A stretch of DNA of 64,000 nucleotides from Brugia malayi (taxonomy: Eukaryota > Nematoda > Chromadorea > Rhabditida > Onchocercidae). Location of the stretch: contig NW_025062479.1 of NCBI RefSeq assembly GCF_000002995.4, forward strand, positions 522,501 through 586,500, in the 5' to 3' direction. A program made the position numbers and the translations under genes. Position 1 is the stretch's first letter. The number at the start of each line of letters is the position of its first letter. The notes under the pieces are model-generated. The model saw only the letters and a list, made by a program, of their open reading frames with translations, was not told the DNA's origin and made no database searches. Below are positions 1 through 24,398 of this stretch, one piece after another.

Positions 1-2
1 TT

Positions 3-3000
3 ACATCTCCTACCATAAATTATGATGCCAAAAGAAAGAAAATTTCAGTACCACATATCAATTGGACATTGGCGAAACAGCTAGGTCAATATTTATTTCA
101 TTTAAATATTTCGGAAATGATTACAAAAGAATGTCCGAATAACGAAACTTTGCGACAGTTTTGGAAAAACAAGAATGGGTAAGTACTAAAAGTGATACTT
201 GTAAACAATTGAAATTAAGCAAACTAATTGTTTTTTGAAATTAATTAGTAAATAATTTTCCTTTTTTTTTAATTGCCAAAAAATGATTAGTCAATTGATT
301 TTCGGAGAATTTATAGTATATTAATAATGAATTACTTATAGAAAAATTGTACCGGAAAGAGATTCATGGGAGAAATTTTATGCGGACATTGGCAGTTGTG
401 ATGTATACAGGGATGAAGAAGTATGCATTAAACTTTGATTACATTGTTATCAGTGTAAGAGATAATAATATAGCTTTGATTGCATTGTTATCAGTTTGAG
501 TGATAATAACTTTCTCGTAACTTTTACCATTAATTTTTAAATAATCATAATTATTCGGCATTGAAACAATTCTGGCTGTAATGATTGATGACATTCCTTC
601 GATATAATTAATAGGTAGAGTTAGACATTACTCTATGATAGCCGAAAGAGAAAAATGATTATATGGCGGGCATTCATATTCATTAAGGAGTGGGAATGTA
701 AGATTCCTTTATACGATGAATATTTATCTGAAAAAATAACGATGCTGAATTGCTCAGAACAGTTTACTCTTATTTTGTTAACGTTCAATAAATCTAAATT
801 AAAAAATAATTTCATCTTTTTTTTTTTTTTTTTTTCGTTTACATCTGCAGGTTGTAGACAATTTGTTAAATGATTTGACCAAATTACCATTGAAATCTGT
901 AGCTATTATGGATGGTGGAACACAAGTTAAGCTTATCTTCACATTTGAAAATGACCAGCAGGCGGTTTTTAAACCTATGCGGTATGTTTTCTTCTTTATT
1001 TTTGATAGTTCAAATTTTATTGCGCTTTTCGTCATAAACATATTTTATTGCACATTTGAACATATATATGATTTTTTAAACCATAAATTTAACTCGTCAT
1101 CAAGATGTCAAACTGAAAAAAAATACTAAATTAATATCTCTGATGTAATTAATATTTGGAATTTTAAATGCTTTTTTTTTTTTTGAATTCTCTCATTATC
1201 AAAGAGTAGAAGAATTTTAAATTTCAAGTTTAATTTTTTTTTAGTTTTATAAATTTAAGTTTCAACCTACCAAATGAGTGGCCATTTATTATTGAAATGG
1301 GAAAGAAGAGGAAGAAATGTCTGCTAAGATTCGGTTAAGCATAAGATAAAAAACAAATTCCAATGAATTTTCGATTAAAATTAGAGCTGAGAAAGCTGAA
1401 AGCTACTGTGTATACAACTATCAAAGTCATTTAACAATCAAAACTTTGAACGATCAATGAATCAAAAAATATTTTGACCACTTCAATTATTAATGGCATA
1501 GAGAGAAATTCACTGTCACTTGCATATGTTTTGCACTGAATTATTAATTAGTCATAATTAATCGTATTAAATTAATCACGTCAATTGCTACTTAATTATT
1601 TGAATCAACCACTTTCTTTTAATACAAAACATATTTGAGACATGAAAAATCAATATAAATGTTTAAGTTTATTTTTAAGTCTAAACTTTTTTGTTTTTGG
1701 TTCCTATTTGCGCAAATGGAATGTAATAAATTTTGAAAAATTTTAGAAAACACAGAATAGTGGGAATTACTACAAATTGAGAAAAATTTAGAACAGAAAA
1801 GACTGAAATGAAAAATATGGTAAAGAGAAATTCGTAATTTCAGATTCGGCCGTGATTATGAATCCGATCCGAATCACTTTTACTTCAACGATTTCGAACG
1901 TCATAATGCTGAAATTGCAACATTTCATATGGACAAGTATGTCATCGAACTATCAAATTGCAAAAAAAAAAAACCACTAAATTAATATATAATGTGATTA
2001 ATGTCTGAAAATTAAATCGTTTTTTGAATTCTCGCATTATCAAAGAGTAGTTGCTTTGTTTGTTCTCTGTCCTCTTCACCTCCTATCTAAATGAATTCAT
2101 ATTTAGAATACTTGGCTTTCGACGTGCTGTACCAACTGTTGGTCGTATTGTCAATTTAACGTCTGATTTACGTGAAAAAGCCGAAAAACGTTTGGCTAAG
2201 ACATTTTTCATTTCACCAGGTCTGTTTTTTTTTTTTTTTTTTTGGTTGGCGTTATTTTGTTGTCGGCGATGCAAATTGCGGGGAATGAATTTAGTTGATC
2301 CTACACTTTTTGTAGGTTATTATTGCAGGTTGCAGATTATGCTAATTTATGAATGATATCGTCATTTGAATTTTAAGCTTTCCGAAAAGATTGTTATTTT
2401 GGCACTGATCCTGTAGAGATGGCTAGGCATTAAACAAGTTTTTTAGCATAAATATTTCACTAATCATTAATGACGAGTTGATAAGGTTGATATGATAAAA
2501 AATTTATTTTAAAATACTTTTTCAAATTGTTTTTTAGCCATTTCAAATGCTTCCATCATTTTCAGCCAAAAATTTATGCTTTGTGAGCAAATGCGATTAT
2601 TACTGTGACACATCTCATGCCATTTGTGGTACTCCAGATACTAGGGAAGGGTCAGTACAAGTATTCCTTCCAGATGAAAATAGTGTCCCCAGGAAGCATA
2701 ATAGATCACCTTACAGAAGGTCAGGACGTTATTCTTTCTTTTCACATAATTCTTCAGAATATATTTTTAAGCATTTCAAAATTCAGCTGAAAGAAAAAAA
2801 TTGAATTACCTTTTGAATTCAATTAATTATCATGAACAAGATATTACTTTCTTCTTTTTTTTTTTGCTGTAAATTGTGTTTTTTATACAGAACATATTCG
2901 AAGAAGAACCAAATAGCTGAATGGCAACGAAATATGGACTATTGTCAAGAAAACGTAAAAACAGCAAAACGTTATGCTCACGGTCGAACGTTACTTGATC

Positions 3001-4347
3001 TTGTTGACTTCCACGTGATGGATTATCTGATTGGTTGGTTGATTCGATACAGTTTATAAACTTGAATAAACCTAAAATTCTAAAAAGCCAGTAAGATTTT
3101 AAAGTGAAAAGATCAAAGATTAGTGCACAAGATACATTGATTTATAGGCAATCAAGATCGACATCATTATGAAGCATTTTCTATTTTTACGAATGCTCCG
3201 TCTTATGCAATTCATTTGGATAACGGAAGAGCGTAAGTATTTACTCAGTAAATTTCACTGAATAGTTCAAAATTCAAATATTAAAATCTTCCACGTTGCA
3301 TTAAAATTTTCATTCCAATGTAAAATAGTGCACAAATTCTGTTATTGCAGATTTGGCAGGACGGATTTTGATGACGATGATATATTGTTACCTCTAAAGC
3401 AGTGTTGTGTACTGAGATCTTCAACTTTCTTTACGCTGTTGAAATACTATCGTGAGCCCATCTCACTAACAAAAGCGCTTCATCAGTAAATTAATTTTTC
3501 GTTTTGCTATTTTTCCTCAAATTCATTAAAGACTTCTCAAATTCATTCATTTCACATTTATTTAAAGGTCGATGTCGAAGGATCCCTTGGCACCAATATT
3601 AGCATATAAGCATTATCCTGCCATGGAAAGGAGATTGCACAATGTTATGGTTTACATCGATAAATGCGTCCGTGAAAATTCCGTAGGTCCTGAAGGCGTC
3701 ATAATGGCAGAGTATCATAATAATGTTTGTTTAATTTCTATTTTAAATATATGAATTCAATTTCAAACTAATTTCTTCTAAATTAAGTTTGTTCACATAA
3801 TGAGGGCTCAAAGTGCTTAATAAACTTTTAAATTACAAGTTAAGAGAGCAATATTTTTTAAAATGTGGAATTATTGCTCAGTCGGAGTAGATATTATACA
3901 AAATATTTAAGTGAAACATATCTTTCGATGTCCTTGTTCATTGCATTTTAGGACATGCCTTTGGTTGGCGGTGAAGAGACATGGGAGGATGATGAAAGCA
4001 ATAATAATAATAACAATGATAATAAAAAAAACAATAATAATAATAATAATAACAATGATAATAAAAAAAACAATAATAACGATAAGAATGATGACAATAA
4101 TATTAATAATAACAACAATAATGATAACAATAATAATAATAGTAAGAATGGTAACAATAATATTAATAATAAAAACAATAATGATAACAATAATAACAAC
4201 AATAATAATAAGAATGCTATTAATATTAATAACAATAATAAGAATGCTATTAATGTTAATAACAATAATATTAATAAGGACAATAATAACAATAATATTA
4301 ATAAGTACAATAATAATAATAATAACAACAATAATAATAATAATTAG
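3..4347 (+). CDS. famk-1: FAM20-family secretory-pathway protein kinase (3' part; start outside window)
   Basis: Exons by splice signals and phase: 3-178, 342-420, 851-981, 1844-1936, 2107-2219, 2566-2719, 2891-3033, 3148-3232, 3351-3485, 3568-3724, 3952-4347, giving 553 visible residues. FAM20 kinases phosphorylate secreted proteins in the Golgi lumen. Visible landmarks in order: GGTQVK (about 107-112), FKPMR (125-129), a Glu in HNAEIA (about 152) where the family needs its catalytic Glu, the Cys-rich segment KCDYYC...CGTPD, the catalytic loop GNQDRHHYE (about 297-305) and metal-binding LDNGRAFG (about 320-327). All key residues are present, so it should be active, unlike FAM20A-type pseudokinases. 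The last exon joins in phase 0 (MAEYHNN, then [11 protein letters not shown]) and runs into about 115 Asn-rich residues before TAG. If the 3724 donor is skipped, a stop follows at about 3754. A polyadenylation-like AATAAA lies at 5093-5098. The symbol is by family similarity to the single nematode FAM20. Confidence 0.9.
4005..4346 (+). repeat. AAT/AAC trinucleotide repeat inside the FAM20 kinase coding sequence
   Basis: Imperfect AAT/AAC repeat with occasional GAT, AAG, ATT and AAA codons. Read in the kinase frame it gives poly-Asn with scattered Asp, Lys and Ile. The complementary strand shows long Ile- or Leu-only frames over the same bases, which are artefacts of the repeat. The mix of AAT and AAC, rather than one pure unit, suggests an old or selected coding repeat. 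Confidence 0.85.
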
Positions 4348-7300
4348 TGTTAAAATAGTGTGGAAAACAATGATGAAAAGACAAAACCAACTGAAATGCT
4401 CAAAGTAATCGACCGAACAACAGAAGTAATTTTGCTTTTGTTTATTTCTTTCTTCCTGCAAACATTGTATGAAATATGAAAAGAAAATAATGTGACTGTC
4501 CGAAAAGCTCAACAAGTGATTTGCTTTACTTTACTGGTGATCCTTTTCATTAAGTAGTATGATTTATATATGTGTATATACAGTTCGTATTCAACCTCAT
4601 GTTTCATATGCTATGATCGCCTCACTTCCATAAATTTCAAAATTTTCAGCGATTTACTTACCTATGTCAAGTTTTAAATACATCTGTTTGTTTCTCTTTT
4701 TTTAATTCAGGAAATTAATTTTACAATAAGCGATGAAAAATTAATGATAGCTTGTAACCCATCTGCAATATTGCTTTTTTTTATTTTATTTAAAACGAGT
4801 TTTTGAATTTTAACATTTTTAAGTAAATTAAAACAAATTATAGTGATTCACAAAGAAAGAAATTTTTGAAAGGAAAAAGTTTGTTGTATGTGCATTCTTT
4901 CGTATATTTTTTGCCGTTGCCTTATTTTTTCTGCAGTGTTTCTGAAGGAAAAGTGTATAAAATTTAATTGTTCAGAGTTTAGAATCGGTAATATGTTAAC
5001 ATAATTTTTCATTCCTTAATTTGTTATTTCCAATTCTTTTCTGCTAGTCGATATGCTCAAATCAAAAGTTAAAGTTAAATTGTGGCTTCACTAATAAAAT
5101 TCAGAATTAAGACGATTTGTAGGAAAAAAAGACACATAAATAATAAATCCTTAAGTTTAAAATATATTCCATTACTTTAATTAAAATATATGCCACTACT
5201 GACCCAACTTTTTGCTCATAATCACTCTAAAATAATAGTTCCTATATTAGCCAAACAGAAATGATATCTTTACTTTGCATTTACTTGCTTGTTTCATTCT
5301 GCATGTTAACTATTCTTTGAAAATTTTATGTCTCTTGCAATAATTTCTATTATTTTTATTATTTAATGCAATTTATCGTTCCATTTCCTGTATTCTGAAA
5401 TGTCCTTATTTCTTAATTTGTACTAAATCGGTCACTATATATATATTTTTTTGAAATTTTGTTGCAAGTCTGCACTGGATGAATTAAACATTGTCTGAAG
5501 CACGAAATTAAGAAATAATAATATAATAAGGCCATTTCTCGAGATTCTCGAAAAACATTAAGCACACTGAATATATATAAATAATTCCATTAGTATTAGT
5601 TATTGAATTCTTTTCTTGTTATCCTTCGCCGATTATTTATTTAGAAATTATTATTATTATCATCATCATTATCGCTATCACAGTCATTATGGTTACCATT
5701 ACAGGGCATAAATTTTATTTACGTTCAATTTAATAGTAATGATGGAACGCTGTGCAAAATTTTTTACGGGTGATTGTAATGTCTTTTTGTGTCTTCTTTG
5801 TTTTCAAATATTTTGTTAATTGTGAAACTTTGTTTTCTCGAGATTCATTTAATAAATTTTAATAACTATATAAGCTGCTGCATTCTGAGAGTTTTCTAGG
5901 AGTTCAAGAAAAATTTGCAGTTATTTTCTAAAAAAAAAGAAAAAGAAAAACTCATATTCTAAAAATATTTTATAGCAATGATTATGTTCATCATAAGATC
6001 ATTTATCGAATCATGCAACATTGAATTATCAAAGGCAAGTGACAGCATCAGGTATAGAAATGTATGAAAGAATTTTTAGTAAAAATACGCTCTCTGTTGC
6101 AAATTAATTCCCAGTCCTATACAACAGGAAGTGCAAAGGAAGGGTGACATCAAGATCGAACTTTAATCTGTGCAAATCAGTGCAAATCACTTCTCCCATC
6201 AAAAAAAAAAAAAACAAAAAAGCATTCCCTTTAAAATTCTATTATTATCATATAAATAGCACAATTCATTCTTCTGTTTTATATGCTCGAAACTTAATCT
6301 CAGCTAGGTTTAATTACTCGATACCTTACTTTACATTTAGATAATTTTTATTCCAAACAAATTCTAATATTACATTTTTAAAAGAGTGATAGCCAAAAGA
6401 TATTGCTATTTTTAAACTGCAGTGTTAAATGGGTAGTATCTGCAAGCTTATTTAATCTTGAAAAAATAAGTTACATCAAAGCTAATAGAAATTAACTTGT
6501 AGAAGGATAATAAATAAGTACAGAAAATGCCTTGAAATTTTATGCTGTCATCAAGAGTAACCTTATCTATCGTTGATTTTTTTGTTCTCAAATCAGTAAA
6601 TTTCATTTTAAACAGTATCAAAAGACTAGATTGTATATTTGCTTTAAATTAAGTGAAAGCTAAATATCATAAGGATTACATATTGAGAACAGCACTGTAC
6701 AATTCAAAACAGGAGATCTGGCAGTGTGCTAAATTTGAGCTTAAAAAATTTTTGCAATTGTTAAAGAACAGCAATCTTTGATGAACAGAAAAAACTACAA
6801 CAGTGAACCTAATTATTGAATAAAGTGTTAGAAATTTAGCAAAAATAATAGCAATTGTAAAATAGCAATGGTTATTGTAATGGAACAACTATTAGTGTTT
6901 TTATTATTATTTTTATTATTGTTTACTATTAATTAATTTATTATTATTATTGTTTACTACTACTACTACTATTATTATTGACTATTATTATTACTGCTAC
7001 TATTAACATCATTATTATTACTATTATTATTAGTAGTATTATCAATTATTGACATTGTTTATAACTATTATTGCAGTAGCAAAACTTTTGAAATGTTATT
7101 TTTCCTCATGTTATAGAATATATAAATTGATCGTACCACTGATTCTAGCGAAATAAATATTGATCCAGAATGCCAGCTAAAATAAAATAAAATTTTGTAA
7201 TAAACCTGAAGCAAAACGGTAAATTGGAATACGATGAAAAATTCGATTTTATTTAAATAAATTACTCAAGATTTCCTGAACTGAATAATGAAATTCCTCT

Positions 7301-7871
7301 ACAACGTTAGAAATTACAAAGCTTAATTAGCCGAATTAGTAAGATAGAAAAAAATGATTGAAAAAAAAAAAAAAAAAAAAAAAAAAAAACAAAGATTAAA
7401 AAAGTGTATAATTAAAAAAAGAACCATGATAATAAGATGATGAAGTAGTTGTTAAGTTTGAAAAAACACAATGTTTTGCTGAAATTAAAAAAAAAAAGAA
7501 GTATTCTGGTTTAAGATGAATAAAAATGGAGAATTCCCGCTGGGAACCTTATTAATCATTAAGAACAACGAAAGCAGTTGAAAAGAGACAATTTTCCTGG
7601 GAATTTTACGATTTCTGCTTTTTTTTTTATCATCAAAATCAAAAATGTTTGTTTTGAGGAGAAAACTTTTTTGTTGAAATAGCTCCAAAACAGAAAAAAT
7701 GAAAAACAAAGAACTGGATAAACAATTCTTTCTCTCTTCCTTTTCTCTTCAGTGTAAGAGAACAGTAATTTATAATGAAATTTTATGGATCATTTTTTTT
7801 TCGCAGTCTTCTGGATTATAACAACGAATAAATAAGCAAACCTTAGCATTCTTAAGATCACTTTAAATTAA
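4348..7871. other. Intergenic region between FAM20 kinase and unc-7
   Basis: About 3.5 kb between convergent 3' ends. It holds the kinase 3' UTR, short A-rich tracts (for example 7360-7389) and an ATT/ACT-rich simple repeat at 6898-7076. I see no exon with paired splice sites or a convincing open frame here. Confidence 0.6.
6898..7076. repeat. Imperfect ATT/ACT trinucleotide repeat
   Basis: Stretch of TTATTATTA and TACTACTAC units, imperfect and AT-rich, in the region between the kinase and unc-7. It is non-coding by context. Confidence 0.7.
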
Positions 7872-17874
<10,003 letters not shown>

Positions 17875-18670
17875 CTGAAACGTCACAGTTCAGAGAACTC
17901 CCAGTTGAAAGTGTTACTTATTGGGTTTTAAGCACCTGTTTGTAGATGTACCAGAAGTATCACAATGATTCCAGAGCAACCAGCATCAATGAATGAAGTG
18001 ACATGAAATCAAAACTAAATAATTTCTCTTCTTCAGCAAACAGAAGCACATAATTAGTAGCAGAAAAATTTCAGTAAAATTTAAATGTTATAGAGTGATG
18101 GTAGCAGGTGATTGATACCTTGGTGGTTATGCAGAATGATATATTATTATTATTCCTTCAATACATATGCAGGTTAATTCGCAAAACTGTTCTTTCAACG
18201 AATCATGCACTTTTTTTTTTGACACTTTTTGATGTAGGACTTCTGGTTAAATTTTTTTTATGTACTGAAATTTCATTTTAATTGTCGCTTTTATAGTAGG
18301 ATAAAAGCATTGAACATAAAGCTGTAAGCAGCAATCATTATTTCAGACGAATATTTAAAATAATGTTTCCAGGGGAACAGAAAGTATTGGTTTCTCAAGG
18401 AGCGGCTCTTCAAAAACTCAAAGATCAACTACTACTATTCATTTATGAACAATTTCAATAATGTTTTAGAAGAAGAAACAAGAGGAAAATTTTGTTACTG
18501 TAATACCTGAGTGTAATAACAGCAGATAATCATAGACTTGAATTACCAGCCGTTAACCTTGAAAGTTGGCTGATTATCCGTGATTTTTTAGGATATCACT
18601 TAAGAGGTGAATAGACAAGCTGTATGATCAACAACAAAGAAAGTTGTCACCATTTTCTTATATTTAGTAC

Positions 18671-19770
18671 CTAAGGCAGGTAATTGCTTTGTACCAAGAA
18701 ATATATCAACAAGCTAAAAGGAGAAAAGTTTTTTTAAGTATAAATTTATTTCTAGTGTCTTATTGTATGGCCTGAACTAGTGATTGGATCTTTAATTTAC
18801 ATAAAGTAAAGAATCTAAATTCTGATAAAGACAAGACAATTATTACAAACTAACAAAGTTTCTCAAATTGAATCAGTAGTTCAGGAAAGATGCAATAATT
18901 TAAATTGAACAAAATTTATTTATTAAAGTGATTCAGCTGAATTAGGCTAAATTTAAATGAGTCGAAATTGCATAGTTTAAAGCAAATGTTACATGTAAAT
19001 TGATAAAATTGAAATGCTATATTTTTGCTGCTTAACTGAAAAAAGGTGAAGCACGTGGTACAAACAATTTATAAATCAAGTAGCAAGTGAAAGAGACCAG
19101 CAAAAGAATGACGAAAGTGTTTTTAATTAAATGAAAATAAATAAAAATATCAAGACATGTAAATAGAGTGCTTTCAGCTTGGATAAAGAAGGCAAAACTG
19201 ACGAGCATAACATTTTTTTTTTTTTTTTCAAATTTTCTTTTTATCATTATACTCCAATCTACCATTCCATCATTTTAATGAAACATATATCTTCAAAGCT
19301 TTTTTTTTTTTCTTTTTCTTTTTCTATGGCTCATTTGTCAACCCATTAAGCAGGAAATGTTCGATTCATTTCATGCTAATAAGTTGCTTTTGTTGTTGAA
19401 TTCTGATTTTTCGCTCCTTTTTTTTTCAATTTTTTTTTTTTTAATAAAAGCACACAAACTCTGAAAAAAATTGTGCTTTTGGTTTGTTCGCGAGAAGTAC
19501 GAAGACCCATTCTGATAGCAAAGTGTGCAAGATGATTTCTGAATTGAAGCACTAAAGGTATGCAGTAGACAATTATGATTATTTTCTTGTGTGGTGTAAA
19601 TGATGATTTCATCGTTTCATGAACTAAATTCTAAGTTCAACAATCAGCATTTATTGCCATTGATGGTAACAAATGCTAATTGAAAAATTCAAATAAACTC
19701 ACCTGATATTGCCAGACACTTGCTGCATGTCATAAATTATGTCTCGATCAATGATTGTTATCAAGCTCAT
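18671..19770 (-). CDS. Possible upstream unc-7 exons (alternative N-terminus)
   Basis: Three minus-strand segments fit as successive exons: 19703-19770 (ATG, 22 codons, MSLITIIDRDIIYDMQQVSG, donor gtgagt), 19460-19538 (NHLAHFAIRMGLRTSREQ, acceptor ttcag, donor gtttgt) and 18671-18713 (LVDIFLGTKQLPAL, donor gtacta). Phases run 2/1, 0/0 and 1/2 and then match the acceptor at 17874, so the frame enters the Pro-rich unc-7 exon without a stop (PAL, A, IFATACTPEKSNG). I do not recognise the peptide in other innexins. The phase agreement is suggestive only, since in AT-rich DNA such chains can arise by chance. Confidence 0.4.
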
Positions 19771-22700
19771 CGTAAAATGCCAGTTAATGACTAACTACAC
19801 CTCTTACCTTATCTCCCTTTATACTATGTAAACGATGAATCAGACATCTTCCTGATTAAAATTTTCTAGTTTATATTTTCAGGTAGTTTTTTAAATTAGG
19901 AAAAAAGTTTTTCTCTTTTTTTGTTTCCTTCCAGATTTTCATAAGCAGTTGTCTGAGAATAAAGATTGAAGTAGGAGTATAAAAGCATAATTAGCTGGCG
20001 GATGCAGATAATGGCATACAAGTTACTTTCGACACTCGTAAATAATCATCTGAATCAAATATAGTGAAAATGCCAAGTAAAATATGGCAAAAAATTATAA
20101 ATTTAAATAAGTGAAATAAAAAAAGGTACAGGAAATGCCATAAAATGAGCATTAGCTCGTATTACTTATTTATGGATCGTTGTGACGAAGTAGAACTACC
20201 CAAATCTTTTCAATTCGTCATCCTAATGCTATACCTATTTGATTTCCTCCTTTCGAATAGCAATCACAAATGACACCTGCTTCGTGCACTTTTTTTGAAG
20301 GTGGTTCGAGAGTTTCGCACCTCAAATTTGTGTTTTATTTTGCTGTTTGAGCTCATACTAGAAAATATTCCCATTTGAAATAATTATTTCAGCATTTTTC
20401 TTTTTTTTCAAAAGCTATTCATACATAATGAGCAAAGATTATAGAATTGTAATAGTAATCCAAATATTACAGGATGAAATTTTATAACATAATTTAATAT
20501 GGCGGAAAAGGTAGTTGCTTTTTTCTTTTTTTCAAATAGGAATATCTAAAATTTGGTTAAATTCATGACGACTATACCAATAAGTGTTTGACATAAAGAA
20601 TTGGATATCAATGAAAGATTGATTGCCCCTCTAGCTCCCTTTCTCATTCAACACTTTTTGAAAGGCTAATATTACACCCCAATAAAAGAATGTTGTTTTG
20701 GAAGCTTATCGCAATCTTCAGGAAGTATCCAATCCTTTGCAAACGATCAAATAACGTTTATTTCAATTTCGATTTTTCTGATGGCGAAAAAGAAAATAAA
20801 TTTGCTCATCAAGGAAAACAAATTTTTGTAGATTTTCATTTTCCCGAAAAAATTGATCAATACTGCATCAGTAGACAGTACGATTACCGAATCATTCCAA
20901 TCATAATAATTTCATTTATGAGATATAGCACAAATATTCCAATCAAATATCTCTTTCTTTCCCGAAATTAAAAAAGAAGAAAAACAAAATACGGACGGAA
21001 TATATGCAAAAAAAAAAATGATAGTAGAATAAAAAACTGTAAAAGGAAAAAAAGAGAATTGAAATGAGAATGGGTGACAAACCTAACCAACTTGGGTTTG
21101 AAACATTCAGTTGGCTATATGCCTATCCATCTATTTGCTGAGGTCTTGAACTCCTAACATGTCGACGAGAAATGCTTAACAAACAGTTTGACTGCCTATC
21201 TTGGACATATGTATTTATTGAAATCCATATTTGCCTGGTTGTCTATCCATCAGGTGAGTAGGCTTAATCTGAAAAAAATGGCCTTACCCATTTCTCAGGG
21301 AAAGTCTCAACTTTTCGAAGGAAGGGTGTGAGGATGAAAAGTAGAAAGAAGGAAATTTTCACTATCTTCATAAATAAAATAGGGGGTGGCCATCATAGAA
21401 ACCGAATTATGCTGCAACCAATAAAAAAAATAAGAAGTGAAAGAGAACGGCTACGGAACACTTATGGATGTCATAGAGGACTCTCCAAGGATGACGGAAA
21501 GAGGAATAATCATCGTCTAAATCGATCCTTGTCATTTTATCGTTTCTTCTGGTAGAAAATAACAATTTTTCCTTCCAATAAGAAACTTTCAAGTTCTAAG
21601 TACAATTCCTATCAAGAATTAATTCATTTCATCAATTAAATTAATAAGATAAATCTGAACTTTAAAAATTTTGAAGTATCAAATTTTTATCGATTATGTT
21701 TACCGTCCTAACATTAATCAAGTAAAATTGTAATCTCGATATTACAAAAGAGGACCAGAAGTAAAAATGGACTAAAAAAATCAAATAAAATATTTATTAT
21801 AATTTATGCAAATGTTTATATTTGATGACTTTTAATCAAAGTTATTTTCAAATAAGAACCAAACATATTTATTTGAAAATGTGACCTTATTGTTACGGCC
21901 AAAAGTAACATTTAGATTTGAGATCAAACTTTGAATGCTTGAAAATGAATTGGCTATTTAGCTCTGTTAATAAACTTCTGAAATGGATAAAGGTGGTGCT
22001 ATGGTAAGACTGAAATGTTGATACATCAAAGAAAATTAGAAATAGATAAACTATGGGGCAAATTCGATAATACAATGTGACAATGTGACAAGCGGAAACA
22101 TCAAACTAAATGATTTTTACACAATTGATTTTTCGCTTCTTAGTTTAAGAAAGGTTAAAGAAAAGTAAACAATGGTAAAATGATGTGCTGAGGATTTCTT
22201 ATGAATATTTTTCATCTTACTTTATGCTTTCAAGGTTTCAGCCATTTAGTTTAAACAAATCCTTTTATTAGATTTATGTATTAAAGTGCTTTTTTTAAAA
22301 AAAAAGAGAAAAACAGATACTTTATTCCATAAGTTTTTTTCAATTCTTCACATCCAATTCTTTTCTTCATGAAATAACCTTAGCAGCAATCAAACTGGTA
22401 CATCTTGACTAATAAGAGTACTACTGATAACAGATTGATTAGAATTGCTAAATAAGATTGATAAAGATTTATGCCAGGCTAAAGCTAATATTTGCAACTG
22501 ATTATCAAGATGGTAGATAGCTTGATGGAATATTTTAAAAGATAGTAAAAGTCATAGTGAATTTTCAATTCTTTCAAGAGAAATTCCGTTCATATCGTCC
22601 ATTACCTATATTAGCAAAAAATAAAACAATTTGACGTAATATTTAAGAGCAATTAAAAATTTTTGCAATCATTGGCAGTTATGCTGATTGCCAAAGTAAT

Positions 22701-22850
22701 CCTTCCTGTAGTCATAATACGGTTTTCTTTGCAAACAAATTTTTAAATTATTAACTTACTTTCTTTTATTTTTATAAATATTATCTAAAAATTTTAGTCT
22801 GAAACATTTCAAATTTTATAATTAAAATACGACCCATTTCAAAATAATTG
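19771..22850. other. Intergenic region upstream of unc-7
   Basis: AT-rich sequence. I see no secure gene. It includes a 93-codon plus frame at 20690-20971 and an interrupted plus frame at about 21064-21269, both without homology that I recognise. The unc-7 promoter is probably here, but no motif can be assigned. Confidence 0.5.
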
Positions 22851-22856
22851 GATGAA

Positions 22857-24364
<1,508 letters not shown>

Positions 24365-24365
24365 T

Positions 24366-24398
24366 ATATAATATATATATATATATATATACATATAT
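24366..24398. repeat. AT dinucleotide run flanking the TATC array
   Basis: Short (AT)n tract directly after the tetranucleotide array, ending in tacatatat. Non-coding. Confidence 0.85.

Noticed and set aside
3907..4515. Minus-strand Ile/Leu-rich frames of 127-202 residues
   Set aside because: They are the complement of the AAT/AAC repeat that encodes the kinase tail; a membrane protein is not supported.
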